Source: Aquincola agrisoli
GTDB lineage: Bacteria; Pseudomonadota; Gammaproteobacteria; Burkholderiales; Burkholderiaceae_C
Direction of reading: 5' to 3'
DNA: 64,000 nt
Assembly: GCF_036621135.1 (NCBI RefSeq)
Contig: NZ_JAZIBG010000019.1
Location: 124,001 to 188,000 of the forward strand
The translations under genes and the position numbers were made by a program. Shown here one piece after another: positions 16,436-24,131 of this stretch. Numbering within the stretch: position 1 is the first letter of the stretch; every line of letters starts with the position of its first letter. The notes below the pieces were generated by a model that ran no database searches, was not told the origin of the DNA, and worked only from the letters and a program-made list of their open reading frames with translations.

Positions 16436-16897
16436 ATGCATCGCGGACGCGGCTACACGCTGATCGAATTGCTGGTCGTGCTGGCGCTGATCGCGCTGCT
16501 CGGCTCGATCGCGATGCCGTTGGCAGAGGTGACCGTGCAGCGCGAGAAGGAGCGTGAGCTCAAGCGTGCGCTGTGGGAATTGCGTGATGCCATCGACGCC
16601 TACCACCTCGCGCGCCAACGCATGGGCGCCGAGGGCGCCGCGAGCTATCCGCCAAACCTCGAAGCGCTGACGCAGCCATTGCCCGACGTGCGTCCCGGCG
16701 GGGGCGGGGTGTTGCGGGTGTTGCGCCAGGTGCCGCGGGATCCCTTTGCCGATCCGCTGCTGCCGGCCGAGCAGAGCTGGGGCTTGCGCAGCTACCTGTC
16801 GGAATCGAAGGAGCCGCGCGCCGGCGCGGAGGTGTACGACGTGTATTCGCTGTCGCCGGCACGCGGCCTCAATGGCGTGCCGTTGAAGGAGTGGTGA
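16436..16897 (+). CDS. Type II secretion pseudopilin (minor) 1
   Basis: 153-residue prepilin-like protein. The class III signal is very short (MHRGRG) and processing is expected before YTLIELLVVLALIALLG; Glu at mature position 5 is present, needed for subunit packing. The N-terminal helix is followed by an amphipathic stretch (REKERELKRALWELRDAIDA) and a C-terminal beta region with a Pro-rich loop. The domain resembles the GspG fold but the calcium-site motif of GspG is not evident. The stop overlaps the next pseudopilin start. The processing peptidase (GspO/PilD) is not in the window. Confidence 0.85.
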   Translation: MHRGRGYTLIELLVVLALIALLGSIAMPLAEVTVQREKERELKRALWELRDAIDAYHLARQRMGAEGAASYPPNLEALTQPLPDVRPGGGGVLRVLRQVPRDPFADPLLPAEQSWGLRSYLSESKEPRAGAEVYDVYSLSPARGLNGVPLKEW

Positions 16898-17268
16898 TGC
16901 ATCGCGCGGGCCGGGGCTTCACCGTGATCGAGTTGTTGGTCGTGCTGGCGGCGCTGGCCTTGCTGCTGTCGCTCGCCACGCCGCAGTACATGCGCCACCT
17001 GGACACGGCGCGCGACGTGGCGTTGAAGGAGAACTTGCGCCAGATGCGCGACGCGATCGACAAGTTCCATGCCGACCAATCGCGCTATCCCGCGGTGTTG
17101 CAGGAACTGGTCGATCGGCGCTACCTGCGTCGTGTACCGGAAGACCCGGTGACGAACCGCGTGGATTCTTGGGTGCTCGTCCCGCCCCCGGCGGGCAGCG
17201 GTGTGTACGACGTGCGCAGCGGCGCACCGGGTCCGTCGCGCGACGGGAGCGCCTATGCAACGTGGTGA
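16897..17268 (+). CDS. Type II secretion pseudopilin (minor) 2
   Basis: 123 residues. Prepilin signal MHRAGRG, with cleavage before FTVIELLVVLAALALLL; Glu5 is present. The mature part keeps the GspG-like pattern, with helix ENLRQMRDAIDKFHADQSRY and then YLRRVPEDPVTN. The ATG overlaps the upstream stop (TGATG) and the gene overlaps the next one by 14 bases, so the three minor pseudopilins are translated as a block. Which classical minor pseudopilin (GspH, GspI or GspJ) it corresponds to cannot be assigned, because it looks like a shortened GspG copy. Confidence 0.85.
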   Translation: MHRAGRGFTVIELLVVLAALALLLSLATPQYMRHLDTARDVALKENLRQMRDAIDKFHADQSRYPAVLQELVDRRYLRRVPEDPVTNRVDSWVLVPPPAGSGVYDVRSGAPGPSRDGSAYATW

Positions 17269-17755
17269 ACCCGGGCGGGCGACCGCGCCGCAAGGCGGCT
17301 TCACGCTGATCGCGTTGTTGGTCATCGTGGCGGTCGTCGGCTGGGGGCTGGCCTTTGTCGGGCCGGCCTGGTCGTCGCAAGCGCATCGCGAGCGCGAGCA
17401 GGAGCTGCTGCGCATCGGGCGCCTGTACGCCGAGGCCTTGCAGCGCTACCGCGAGATGTCGCCCGGCGGCTTGAAGACCGGCCCGGCGCGGCTCGAAGAC
17501 CTGTTGCTGGACACCCGGTTCCTCGGCACGGTGCGGCACCTGCGCCGGCTGTACCCCGATCCGATGGGCGCTGACCGGCCGTGGGGCCTGGTGCGGGACG
17601 CGCAGGGCGGCATCGTGGGTGTGTTCAGCCGCAGCGAAGAAGAGACGGTGGCGCAAGGGCCGGTGTGGGTGGTGGATGGACTTGTTTTGCCACCGGCACG
17701 GAAGTACGTCGATTGGAAGTTTGTGATGCTGCCGGTGACGGCTGGACGACTTTAG
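17255..17755 (+). CDS. Type II secretion pseudopilin (minor) 3, lacking Glu5
   Basis: 166 residues. The leader MQRGEPGRATAPQGG precedes FTLIALLVIVAVVGWGLAFV: position 5 is Ala where the other pseudopilins have Glu. In classical systems the subunit without Glu5 is GspK, which caps the pseudopilus tip, so this is a candidate tip subunit. GspK is normally larger (~300 residues) with an inserted alpha domain, absent here. The C-terminal region (YVDWKFVMLPV) is shared in style with GspG-like modules. The gene overlaps the preceding pseudopilin by 14 bases; paralogue 4 of the small secreted family follows after 13 bases. Confidence 0.82.
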   Translation: MQRGEPGRATAPQGGFTLIALLVIVAVVGWGLAFVGPAWSSQAHREREQELLRIGRLYAEALQRYREMSPGGLKTGPARLEDLLLDTRFLGTVRHLRRLYPDPMGADRPWGLVRDAQGGIVGVFSRSEEETVAQGPVWVVDGLVLPPARKYVDWKFVMLPVTAGRL

Positions 17756-17768
17756 AGGAGAGAGGGAA

Positions 17769-18113
17769 ATGGTCGTGAAGAAGCTGGTTGTCTACATCGC
17801 ATTGCTTGCGGCGACTGCTCACGCAGGAGCTGTGAGTTGCATCGGGGTACCCAAAGGCGTCTCGCTCGACGGCGAGACCGGCGACGTCTTGGTCGAAGAA
17901 ATCAGCCCGATGAGATGGGCGCGCCTGTGCAGCATTCGGAACGACGCAAACGGCATTACAGCGAGCGTCTGCAAAGGCTATCTCAGCGCGCTGCTGGCCG
18001 CCCAGGCGTCCGGTCGGAGCGTCATGACCTACACGCGCAGCACGGTGGAGTGCGGAGCCCATCCGCCTTGGCAATTCCTGCAAGGCTTCTACTTCCTCAC
18101 GCTGCTGAACTGA
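17769..18113 (+). CDS. Two-cysteine small secreted protein, paralogue 4 of 8
   Basis: 114 residues, embedded between the minor pseudopilins and gspG with a good ribosome site (GAGGAGAGAGGG). The signal peptide MVVKKLVVYIALLAATAHA is cleaved before GAVSC. Mature cysteines are at SCIGV, RLCSIRND, SVCKGY and VECGA; the conserved helix is YLSALLAAQASGRSVMTY. It has two more cysteines than most paralogues and so could form two disulfides. It is followed by gspG after a single base, so it is certainly in the operon. Placement inside the core of the machine suggests a structural or substrate role; this is inference. Confidence 0.8.
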   Translation: MVVKKLVVYIALLAATAHAGAVSCIGVPKGVSLDGETGDVLVEEISPMRWARLCSIRNDANGITASVCKGYLSALLAAQASGRSVMTYTRSTVECGAHPPWQFLQGFYFLTLLN

Positions 18114-18114
18114 C

Positions 18115-18555
18115 ATGCCCGGGCATTCAAATTCGCGCCGAAGCACACGAGGCATTCAATCGGGCTTCACGCTCCTCGAGCTGCTCGTCGTGATCCTCAT
18201 CATCGGGCTGCTCACCGGCATCGTCGCGCCCCGCTTCCTGAGCCAGATCTCGAAGTCGGAAACCACCGCCGCACGTGCCCAGATCGATGCCTTGGACAAG
18301 GCGCTGCAGGCCTATCGCATCGACATGGGCCGCTATCCGTCCCAGTCGGAAGGCTTGGCGGCGCTGGTGACGGCCGCGTCCGCCGACCCGCGCTGGCGAG
18401 GCCCGTACCTGAAGGACCAGGTGCCGCTCGATCCCTGGGGCAGCCCGTACAGCTACCGGTACCCGAGCGCGCGTGGCAAGGACTACGACCTCGTGAGCCT
18501 CGGCCGCGACCGCGCCGCCGGCGGCACGGGCGACGACGCCGACATCACCAACTGA
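18115..18555 (+). CDS. gspG: Major pseudopilin GspG
   Basis: 146 residues; main subunit of the periplasmic pseudopilus that pushes substrates through the secretin. After a 17-residue basic leader, cleavage is expected before FTLLELLVVILIIGLLTGIV, with Glu5 present. The mature domain has the GspG signature: helix ALDKALQAYRIDMGRYPS, then GLAALV, PYLKDQVPLDPWGSPY and the calcium-binding loop GGTGDDADITN. Size and motif order are standard. It lies one base after paralogue 4 and 14 bases before gspF. Confidence 0.93.
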   Translation: MPGHSNSRRSTRGIQSGFTLLELLVVILIIGLLTGIVAPRFLSQISKSETTAARAQIDALDKALQAYRIDMGRYPSQSEGLAALVTAASADPRWRGPYLKDQVPLDPWGSPYSYRYPSARGKDYDLVSLGRDRAAGGTGDDADITN

Positions 18556-18569
18556 GCGGGCCCCTCGCC

Positions 18570-19760
18570 GTGGTCTATCGTGTCCGCTGGTTCGACCATG
18601 CCGCCGGTGCCGTGCAGGAGGAGCTGGCCGAGGCTGCCTCGCCTGCCGAAGTCGCGCAGCGCTATGCGCGGGCCGGCCGCACGGTGCTGCGGACCGAGCG
18701 CGTGCGCCGCTGGGCCAGCGGGCCGATGGGTGGCGAAAGGCTCGACATCGCCTGGTGGTGCCGCGAACTGCGTACCCTGCTGGCGGCGGGCATGACCATC
18801 GTCGAAGCGATCGAAACGCTGCATGCCCAGGCGCTGGGCCCGGCGCGGGCGTCGCTGCACGCGCGGCTGATCGGCTTGCTGCGCGAAGGCCGGACGCTCT
18901 CCTCGGCGATGGCCGAGACCGCCGCGTTCCCCGACGTGCTGATCGCTGGCGTGCGTGCCAGCGAGCGCACGAGCGGTCTCGTGCCTGCACTCGACGACTA
19001 CCTGCGCTACCACGACGTGCTGGCGAAGCTGCGTCGGCAGCTGGTCAATGCGGCGATCTACCCGAGCGTGGTGTTGTCGCTCGGCATGGTCATCGTCGCG
19101 TTCCTGCTGATGTTCGTGATGCCGCGGTTCGCACGCATGTACGGTGAACTGCACGGGCCGGTGAGCACCGTGACACGCATGCTGGTCGGCTTCAGCCAGC
19201 TGCTGTCGACCCATGGCAGCGAACTCGCGCTCGCGCTGGGCGCGGTGGTGGCCGTCGTGGTCGTCGCCTGGCGCCAAGGCCTCGTTCACCGCCTGGGCGA
19301 GCGCGTGGTCGAGCAGGTGCCCGTGCTGCGCCGGGCCGCCGACCACTTTCGCCTGGCCAAGCTGTACCAGTCCATCGGCCTGCTGTTCAAGGGCGGCTAT
19401 TCGCTGGACGATGCGCTGGCGCAGTGCGAGCGCCTCGGCCTGGGCCCGAGGTTGGCGGTGGCGGTGGTCGAGGCGCGCGCGGCCATTCTGCGTGGCCAGC
19501 GCGTGTCGGTGTCGCTGCAATCGGCGAGCCTCACCGATCCGGTGTCGATGCGCCTGCTGGCGGTCGGCGAGCGGACCGGCGAGTTCCACGTGATCCTCAG
19601 CACGATCGCCGAGCGCCACGCCGCCGAGTTCGTCGGCTTCGTCGAGCGCGCGACACGCATCGTCGAGCCGGTGCTGCTGCTGGTCGTGGCGCTGCTCGTG
19701 GGCGGCATCGTCGTCGGCATGTACATGCCGGTGTTCGACATCGCGAGTTCGGTGAGGTGA
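18570..19760 (+). CDS. gspF: Inner-membrane platform protein GspF
   Basis: 396 residues with a GTG start. Polytopic assembly platform of the type II system, which couples the GspE ATPase to pseudopilin insertion. It has the duplicated T2SSF domain: the first copy includes ELRTLLAAGMTIVEAIETL and ends in VMPRFARMYGELHGPVSTVT; the second includes LYQSIGLLFKGGYSLDDALA and LLAVGERTGEFHVIL. Three hydrophobic segments are evident (~170, ~225, ~370). The N-terminal ~60 residues are a soluble domain (YRVRWFDHAAGAVQEELAEA). GspE follows after 4 bases. Confidence 0.93.
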   Translation: MVYRVRWFDHAAGAVQEELAEAASPAEVAQRYARAGRTVLRTERVRRWASGPMGGERLDIAWWCRELRTLLAAGMTIVEAIETLHAQALGPARASLHARLIGLLREGRTLSSAMAETAAFPDVLIAGVRASERTSGLVPALDDYLRYHDVLAKLRRQLVNAAIYPSVVLSLGMVIVAFLLMFVMPRFARMYGELHGPVSTVTRMLVGFSQLLSTHGSELALALGAVVAVVVVAWRQGLVHRLGERVVEQVPVLRRAADHFRLAKLYQSIGLLFKGGYSLDDALAQCERLGLGPRLAVAVVEARAAILRGQRVSVSLQSASLTDPVSMRLLAVGERTGEFHVILSTIAERHAAEFVGFVERATRIVEPVLLLVVALLVGGIVVGMYMPVFDIASSVR

Positions 19761-19764
19761 GGCG

Positions 19765-21375
19765 GTGACACCGGTGCAATTGCGATCGTCGCTGCAGGCG
19801 GCACGGCGCGTCTGCCAGTCGGGCGGCGGAGCGGTGTGGGACGTGCTCCGCCGTAGCACGGGTTTACCGCCCGCGGAGTTGGCGCGGCTGCTGATGACCG
19901 GTGCCGGGGTCGGCGCGTGGCTCGGCGACATGCAGGCCGAGCCGGACTTTTCGGCCTGGCCCTTGGAGCGCGCGCGTGCCCTGCGGTGCGTGGTGCTTCG
20001 TGCCGAACGCGGTGATGCGTGCATCGCCGTGGCTGCGGACCCGTGGAGCGACGACGTCGGCCGTGCGGTCACGGCCGCCATTGGCAAAACGCCCACCTGG
20101 CTCGCCGCCGGGAGCGATGATCTGGCGCGTTGGCTCGGGGGCAACGGCGAGGGCAGCGAGCGCACGACGGCCCGACCCGCCTCGCGCGACTCCGGCAGCC
20201 CCGTCATCGATTTCGTCGATGCCGCGTTGCGTGCGGCGTACCGCGTCGGCGCGAGCGACGTGCACTTCGAATGTGACCGCGCCGGCGCGACCGTGAAGCT
20301 GCGCCAGGACGGCGTGATGTCCACGTTCGCGCGCATGGAAGGCGTCGAGCGGGCCGAAGAGGTCATCTCCCGGATCAAGGTGCTCGCGCAGCTCGACATC
20401 ACCGAGCGGCGCACGCCGCAGGACGGCCGGTTCCGCATCGAGCTCGGCGAAGCGACGATCGACCTGCGGGTGTCGATCATGCCCAGCGTCTTCGGCGAGG
20501 ACGCGGTGCTGCGGCTGCTCGACAAGGCCCAGCTGCGCTCGCGCGGCGACGCGGCGTCGCTCGACCTGCTCGGCTTCGAGGCCGAAAGCTCGCAGCGCAT
20601 CCGCGATCTCGCCGAACTGCCCCACGGCATGCTGCTCGTCACCGGGCCGACCGGCAGCGGCAAGACCACCACCGTCTATGCCGTGCTGTCCGAGATCAAC
20701 ACCGGCATCGAGAAGATCATCACGATCGAGGACCCGGTCGAGTACGAGCTGCACGGCGTGCTGCAGATCCCGGTGAACGAGCGCAAGGGGCTCACCTTCG
20801 CGCGCGGCCTGCGGTCCATCCTGCGACACGACCCGGACCGCATCCTGGTCGGCGAGATCCGAGACCCCGAGACCGCGTCAATCGCGGTGCAGTCCGCGCT
20901 GACCGGCCACCAGGTGTTCACCACGGTGCACGCCAACAGCATCTTCGACGTCACCGGCCGCTTCCGGCACCTGGGCGTCGACATGTTCGGCTTCATGTCG
21001 TCGCTGAACGGCGTGGTCGTGCAGCGGCTGATCCGCACCTGCTGCCCGCACTGCGTCGGCGAGCGCGAGCCCAACGAGCGCGAGCTGCGTTGGCTGAGCC
21101 AGCTGGGCCTGGCGTGGACGGCGGTGCCGAAGCCGGTGGGCTGCGACGCGTGCCACGGCACCGGCTATCGGGGGCGTTCCGTCATCGCCGAGGTGCATGC
21201 GGTGGACGACCGCTTGCGCGATCTGGTGCTCGGCGGTGCCGAGCTGGCCTTGCTCCGCAGGCACGTGACCGAGCGCGGCGTGCAGTCGCTGTTGCAGTCC
21301 GCATTGACGATGGTCGAACAGCGCAAGACAACGATCGAGGAGGTGCGCCGTGTGGTGGGGTGGCACGCGGCGTGA
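19765..21375 (+). CDS. gspE: Secretion ATPase GspE
   Basis: 536 residues with a GTG start. Cytoplasmic hexameric ATPase driving pseudopilus assembly. An N-terminal domain (~1-140) precedes the conserved core. The latter includes FVDAALRAAYRVGASDVHFE, Walker A GPTGSGKTTTVYAVL (~294), the Asp box TIEDPVEYELHGVLQIPVNE, Walker B ILVGEIRDPETASIAVQSAL, the His box TGHQVFTTVHANS, and the tetracysteine zinc motif CCPHC...CDAC (~424-460). All catalytic motifs are intact. In this locus it is the single motor and precedes two small secreted paralogues rather than gspF, the reverse of the classical gspE-gspF order. Confidence 0.93.
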   Translation: MTPVQLRSSLQAARRVCQSGGGAVWDVLRRSTGLPPAELARLLMTGAGVGAWLGDMQAEPDFSAWPLERARALRCVVLRAERGDACIAVAADPWSDDVGRAVTAAIGKTPTWLAAGSDDLARWLGGNGEGSERTTARPASRDSGSPVIDFVDAALRAAYRVGASDVHFECDRAGATVKLRQDGVMSTFARMEGVERAEEVISRIKVLAQLDITERRTPQDGRFRIELGEATIDLRVSIMPSVFGEDAVLRLLDKAQLRSRGDAASLDLLGFEAESSQRIRDLAELPHGMLLVTGPTGSGKTTTVYAVLSEINTGIEKIITIEDPVEYELHGVLQIPVNERKGLTFARGLRSILRHDPDRILVGEIRDPETASIAVQSALTGHQVFTTVHANSIFDVTGRFRHLGVDMFGFMSSLNGVVVQRLIRTCCPHCVGEREPNERELRWLSQLGLAWTAVPKPVGCDACHGTGYRGRSVIAEVHAVDDRLRDLVLGGAELALLRRHVTERGVQSLLQSALTMVEQRKTTIEEVRRVVGWHAA

Positions 21376-21409
21376 ACGCGGATCGAGCTGAAGTTCGTGA
21401 AGCGTAGAA

Positions 21410-21820
21410 ATGAAATCGAATGTGAGGGGGATTCAGGTGATAGGAAAGCATTTCAAACTGATTATCGCGGGTTTTCTGGCTTTCGCTGCGTTGGCCAATC
21501 AGGCGTGGGCGGGGCAATACGCTACTGTGAGAGGAAAGGTCGAATTCATCCGGACACACGATCCGCAGAATTACTCGATCTGGGCGCCCCCTCTTCATTG
21601 GTTCACCCTGGAGGGAGTTCCCTCGATGGGAACTTGCAATACTTGGAACGGACGGCTTCTCCTGGTCTCCCGCGACAAACAGGAATACGCGCTTCTATTG
21701 GCCGCGCTGACCTCTGGGTCGGTTGTTGCTGTAGATGTCGACGATTCCATCGTTGTGAATGGATTCTGCTTAGCGCTCCACACGACAATTCGCGCCGCCG
21801 GTGCGCCGGATGTCAACTAA
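21410..21820 (+). CDS. Two-cysteine small secreted protein, paralogue 5 of 8
   Basis: 136 residues from the ATG. The signal peptide core is LIIAGFLAFAALANQAWA, with cleavage before GQYATV. An in-frame GTG-like start closer to the core is possible, since the n-region is long. Cysteine 1 is in MGTCNTWNGRLLLV, the conserved helix-strand in YALLLAALTSGSVVAVDV and cysteine 2 in NGFCLAL. The C-terminus is longer than in its relatives (HTTIRAAGAPDVN). It sits between gspE (35 bases) and paralogue 6 (16 bases), in a stretch of lower GC than the secretion genes on either side, which suggests independent acquisition. Confidence 0.75.
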   Translation: MKSNVRGIQVIGKHFKLIIAGFLAFAALANQAWAGQYATVRGKVEFIRTHDPQNYSIWAPPLHWFTLEGVPSMGTCNTWNGRLLLVSRDKQEYALLLAALTSGSVVAVDVDDSIVVNGFCLALHTTIRAAGAPDVN

Positions 21821-21836
21821 CTCGGGGGGTGATCGG

Positions 21837-22211
21837 GTGAGACAACAATGTCCAATCGTCGTTGTGGCTATCGCGCTGGCGACCGCCGCGGCGAGTGCAA
21901 CTGCTTCATATACGCGCGCTACGAGCACGCCAGTGCAGATTCAGACCATCTATTCGAACGAGTGGGGTAGTCCCTTCGTGCGATTTTCTGCCACCGTCAA
22001 TTCCGTGTGCAGCAATGGAAATGGTCTGTACCTCGAGAACATCACAGCGTCCCCGGTAACTGATGAGCTGAAGGATCGGCGCAAAGCCAAGCTCGCAATT
22101 GTACTTTCAGCCAAATTGACTGGACGGCGGGTGGTGCTGGACTACTACTTGGATCCCAGCGTGACAGGGTGGGAGGCCTGTTACATCCATGGGATTGAGA
22201 TAGTAGATTAG
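21837..22211 (+). CDS. Two-cysteine small secreted protein, paralogue 6 of 8
   Basis: 124 residues from a GTG at 21837, chosen because a GGGGGGTGA site precedes it and it gives a standard signal peptide (VRQQCPIVVVAIALATAAAS to ATA). An upstream ATG at 21801 would overlap paralogue 5. Mature motifs: cysteine 1 in NSVCSNGNGLYL, conserved region LAIVLSAKLTGRRVVLDYYL, and cysteine 2 in WEACYIHGIEIVD. This copy matches the family consensus best, with K-x-x-L-x-LSAKLTG-x-x-V then C-x-I-x-x-I-x-I. The next gene, PilM-like, begins 12 bases downstream with its ribosome site overlapping this stop. Confidence 0.75.
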   Translation: MRQQCPIVVVAIALATAAASATASYTRATSTPVQIQTIYSNEWGSPFVRFSATVNSVCSNGNGLYLENITASPVTDELKDRRKAKLAIVLSAKLTGRRVVLDYYLDPSVTGWEACYIHGIEIVD

Positions 22212-22223
22212 GGAGGATCCGCC

Positions 22224-22928
22224 TTGTGGTGGGACGGCACACCGCTCGACCTTTATGTCGGTGCGGCAGAAACTTGGTGGTGCGATGGCCAAACCACGCT
22301 TCATCGAGCCGCGCATGAAAACTTGAAGGCCTCGCTCGAGTCCGTCGCGCCAAAGCTGCGTGCCGGCCAGTCGCGACGGCCCGGCGTGCGTGTGTGGCTG
22401 AGCGGCCGGCTTTGCAGGCCGTTCCTGCTGCCGGCGGCCAGTGCGTCGCTGTCGGCCTCCGAGGTATCGGCGGTCGCGCGGGAGATCGCGCCCGGCGCCA
22501 CGGGCTTGGACGGCCCCGTCCGGCTTTGGATGGCTGCGCCGGGACGCGAGATCGCCGTCGCGTTGCTGGAACAGTTGATGACGGACCTGGGGCCACTGCA
22601 CCGGTCGGGTTGGCGTGTGCGGTCGATCCGGCCGCTGTGGTCGGCCATGCTGAACCATGTGCTCGCGGCGGATCCTGCTTGCGCGCTCGTGCAACTCGTC
22701 GATACCGAGACGGCGGTGACGCTGGCCGGTACGGCGGAACGTTACCGGCATGCCGCCGTGAGCCACCTGGGCGACACGGCTGAAGCCCGAGAACCGGTGC
22801 TCGTGCGGGCGCAGATCGCTGCCGCGGCAGAGGGCGATGGGTCGACGCGGCAGGTCGTGCTCCAACAGTCGACCGTCGCGAAGCCCTTGCAGCTGCCGTT
22901 CGGGCATGCCATGGAGGTGGTTCAGTGA
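22224..22928 (+). CDS. PilM/GspL-cytoplasmic-domain-like assembly protein
   Basis: 234 residues from a TTG start 7 bases after GGGAGGA. It opens MWWDGTPLDLYVGAAETWW and includes RVWLSGRLCRPFLLPA and a middle region (LGPLHRSGWRVRSIRPLWSA) compatible with the actin-like fold of PilM and the cytoplasmic part of GspL. No membrane segment is present, so unlike classical GspL it is soluble and would recruit GspE to the PilN-like protein encoded next. Sequence motifs are weak; the call depends on size, position and the coupled PilN- and PilO-like genes (4-base and 1-base overlaps). Confidence 0.6.
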   Translation: MWWDGTPLDLYVGAAETWWCDGQTTLHRAAHENLKASLESVAPKLRAGQSRRPGVRVWLSGRLCRPFLLPAASASLSASEVSAVAREIAPGATGLDGPVRLWMAAPGREIAVALLEQLMTDLGPLHRSGWRVRSIRPLWSAMLNHVLAADPACALVQLVDTETAVTLAGTAERYRHAAVSHLGDTAEAREPVLVRAQIAAAAEGDGSTRQVVLQQSTVAKPLQLPFGHAMEVVQ

Positions 22929-23431
22929 CGCCGTTGGCCGTCGAGTTCGTCGAGCCGTCGCGTTGGCGGCGTTGGTTGCCCGTGGTCGTGCTTGCCGGGG
23001 GAGCGGCCGCGGCCGCTGTTCTGACGCTGGACGCGCTCTCCAAGCGCGACGAGCGCATGACGCTGCAGGCACAACGATCCACCTGGCGCGATCAACAGCG
23101 GGCCATGGCGGCAGCGGCGGCCATGCCGGCCTCTGCGCCGCCGTATGCGACGCAGGCCTGGAAGATCGTCAAGATCCAATCCTTCGACATCGATGCCGTC
23201 CTGCGGATGATCGAGCACGCACGACAGCCCGGTGTTCGGGTGACGTCGTTGGAGATCGATCCGGAAGGCGAACGGGCCAGCCTCGAACTGGAAGCCGGCG
23301 CGCGCGTGGCCATGGTCGCTTACCTCGACGATCTGAACGCGGGTCTGGAACGACCTCGTTGGATCCTGACAAGGGCGCAATGGGCCACCGGAACGGCAAA
23401 ACTCGCTGCGCGTGTGGAGTACCGGCCGTGA
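22925..23431 (+). CDS. PilN/GspL-periplasmic-like inner-membrane protein
   Basis: 168 residues from a GTG that overlaps the preceding stop (GTGA). A short cytoplasmic segment (MTPLAVEFVEPSRWRRWL) resembles the conserved N-terminus of PilN that binds PilM. It is followed by one transmembrane helix (PVVVLAGGAAAAAVLTL), a coiled-coil-prone stretch, and a ferredoxin-like periplasmic domain (VLRMIEHARQPGVRVTSLEI, MVAYLDDLNAGLERP). This is the layout of PilN and of the membrane half of GspL, and it supports a split GspL in this system. Confidence 0.7.
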   Translation: MTPLAVEFVEPSRWRRWLPVVVLAGGAAAAAVLTLDALSKRDERMTLQAQRSTWRDQQRAMAAAAAMPASAPPYATQAWKIVKIQSFDIDAVLRMIEHARQPGVRVTSLEIDPEGERASLELEAGARVAMVAYLDDLNAGLERPRWILTRAQWATGTAKLAARVEYRP

Positions 23432-24003
23432 TGCAAAGCAAAGCCGTCGTCCGGCTGCTGCGAGGCAGAGGGTGGCCGGGGCGTTTCGTCGGCGTGCTGA
23501 AGGCTGCGCCGCTCCTCGTCGCCGCGGCCGCCGCCGTGCTCGTGATGGGACTCTGTGCGCTATGGCGGAGCGAGGAAGTGCGGGCGCTGGCGAGGGCGGC
23601 CCGAGAAGGCGAGGCCGAGCGAGCCGCCGCTCGCACGCAATTGCCCTCGGTTCCCAAGGACGACCGCGACTTCTCGTCGGCGTTCGAAGTGCCGATCTCG
23701 TTGAACGACCTGACGGCCGAGGCCGGGAAGGTGGCCGAACGGCACGGCGTTGCGCTGGTCAGCGTGGACGTGAAGCAGCAAGAGACAACGGCCGGCAATG
23801 AGCTCGCGGCATCCCGTCTCGCCCTCGTCATGTCGGGCACCTATCCGGCACTCAAGGCAACGCTGTCGGAGTTGTGGCTCGCGCATGGCCATTGGCAGAT
23901 CAGGAATTTGTCGATGCGACAGACGGCAGGCAGTGATCGCGTCGAGCTCCAACTGCAAATCGCCGTGTTCCGCAAGACAGCCAGTGAAGGGAGGGTTCGA
24001 TGA
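23431..24003 (+). CDS. PilO/GspM-like inner-membrane protein
   Basis: 190 residues; the ATG shares a base with the PilN-like stop (TGATG). One N-terminal membrane helix (APLLVAAAAAVLVMGLCALW) is followed by a coiled-coil segment rich in Ala, Arg and Glu (ALARAAREGEAERAAARTQL), then an alpha/beta periplasmic domain (LNDLTAEAGKVAERHGVALV and YPALKATLSELWLAHGHWQI) typical of GspM/PilO. It would dimerise with the PilN-like protein and complete the inner-membrane platform. A 37-residue ORF and paralogue 7 follow directly. Confidence 0.72.
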   Translation: MQSKAVVRLLRGRGWPGRFVGVLKAAPLLVAAAAAVLVMGLCALWRSEEVRALARAAREGEAERAAARTQLPSVPKDDRDFSSAFEVPISLNDLTAEAGKVAERHGVALVSVDVKQQETTAGNELAASRLALVMSGTYPALKATLSELWLAHGHWQIRNLSMRQTAGSDRVELQLQIAVFRKTASEGRVR

Positions 24004-24004
24004 A

Positions 24005-24118
24005 ATGATCGAACGATGTGCGTGGCCATCGGGAGCCGTTCGGTGGATTGCTGACGCGGTGCAATGGCTGCGCTCTCTGGTGAGGGCTCTTCTGGACAGA
24101 ATCTTGATATCGAATTGA
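24005..24118 (+). CDS. 37-residue ORF after the PilO-like gene
   Basis: Short frame MIERCAWPSGAVRWIADAVQ to LLDRILISN, starting 1 base after the PilO-like stop. An amphipathic helix pattern with tryptophans and arginines is visible. It could be a small membrane-associated peptide or chance. It has no recognised family and no separate ribosome site beyond coupling; codon composition matches the preceding gene. Confidence 0.3.
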   Translation: MIERCAWPSGAVRWIADAVQWLRSLVRALLDRILISN

Positions 24119-24131
24119 TAACGGAGGGTGT

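Noticed and set aside
22042..23082. 346-codon minus-strand frame across the PilM-like gene
   Set aside because: Arg/Pro/Ala-rich shadow; the plus-strand genes show coupled starts and family architecture.
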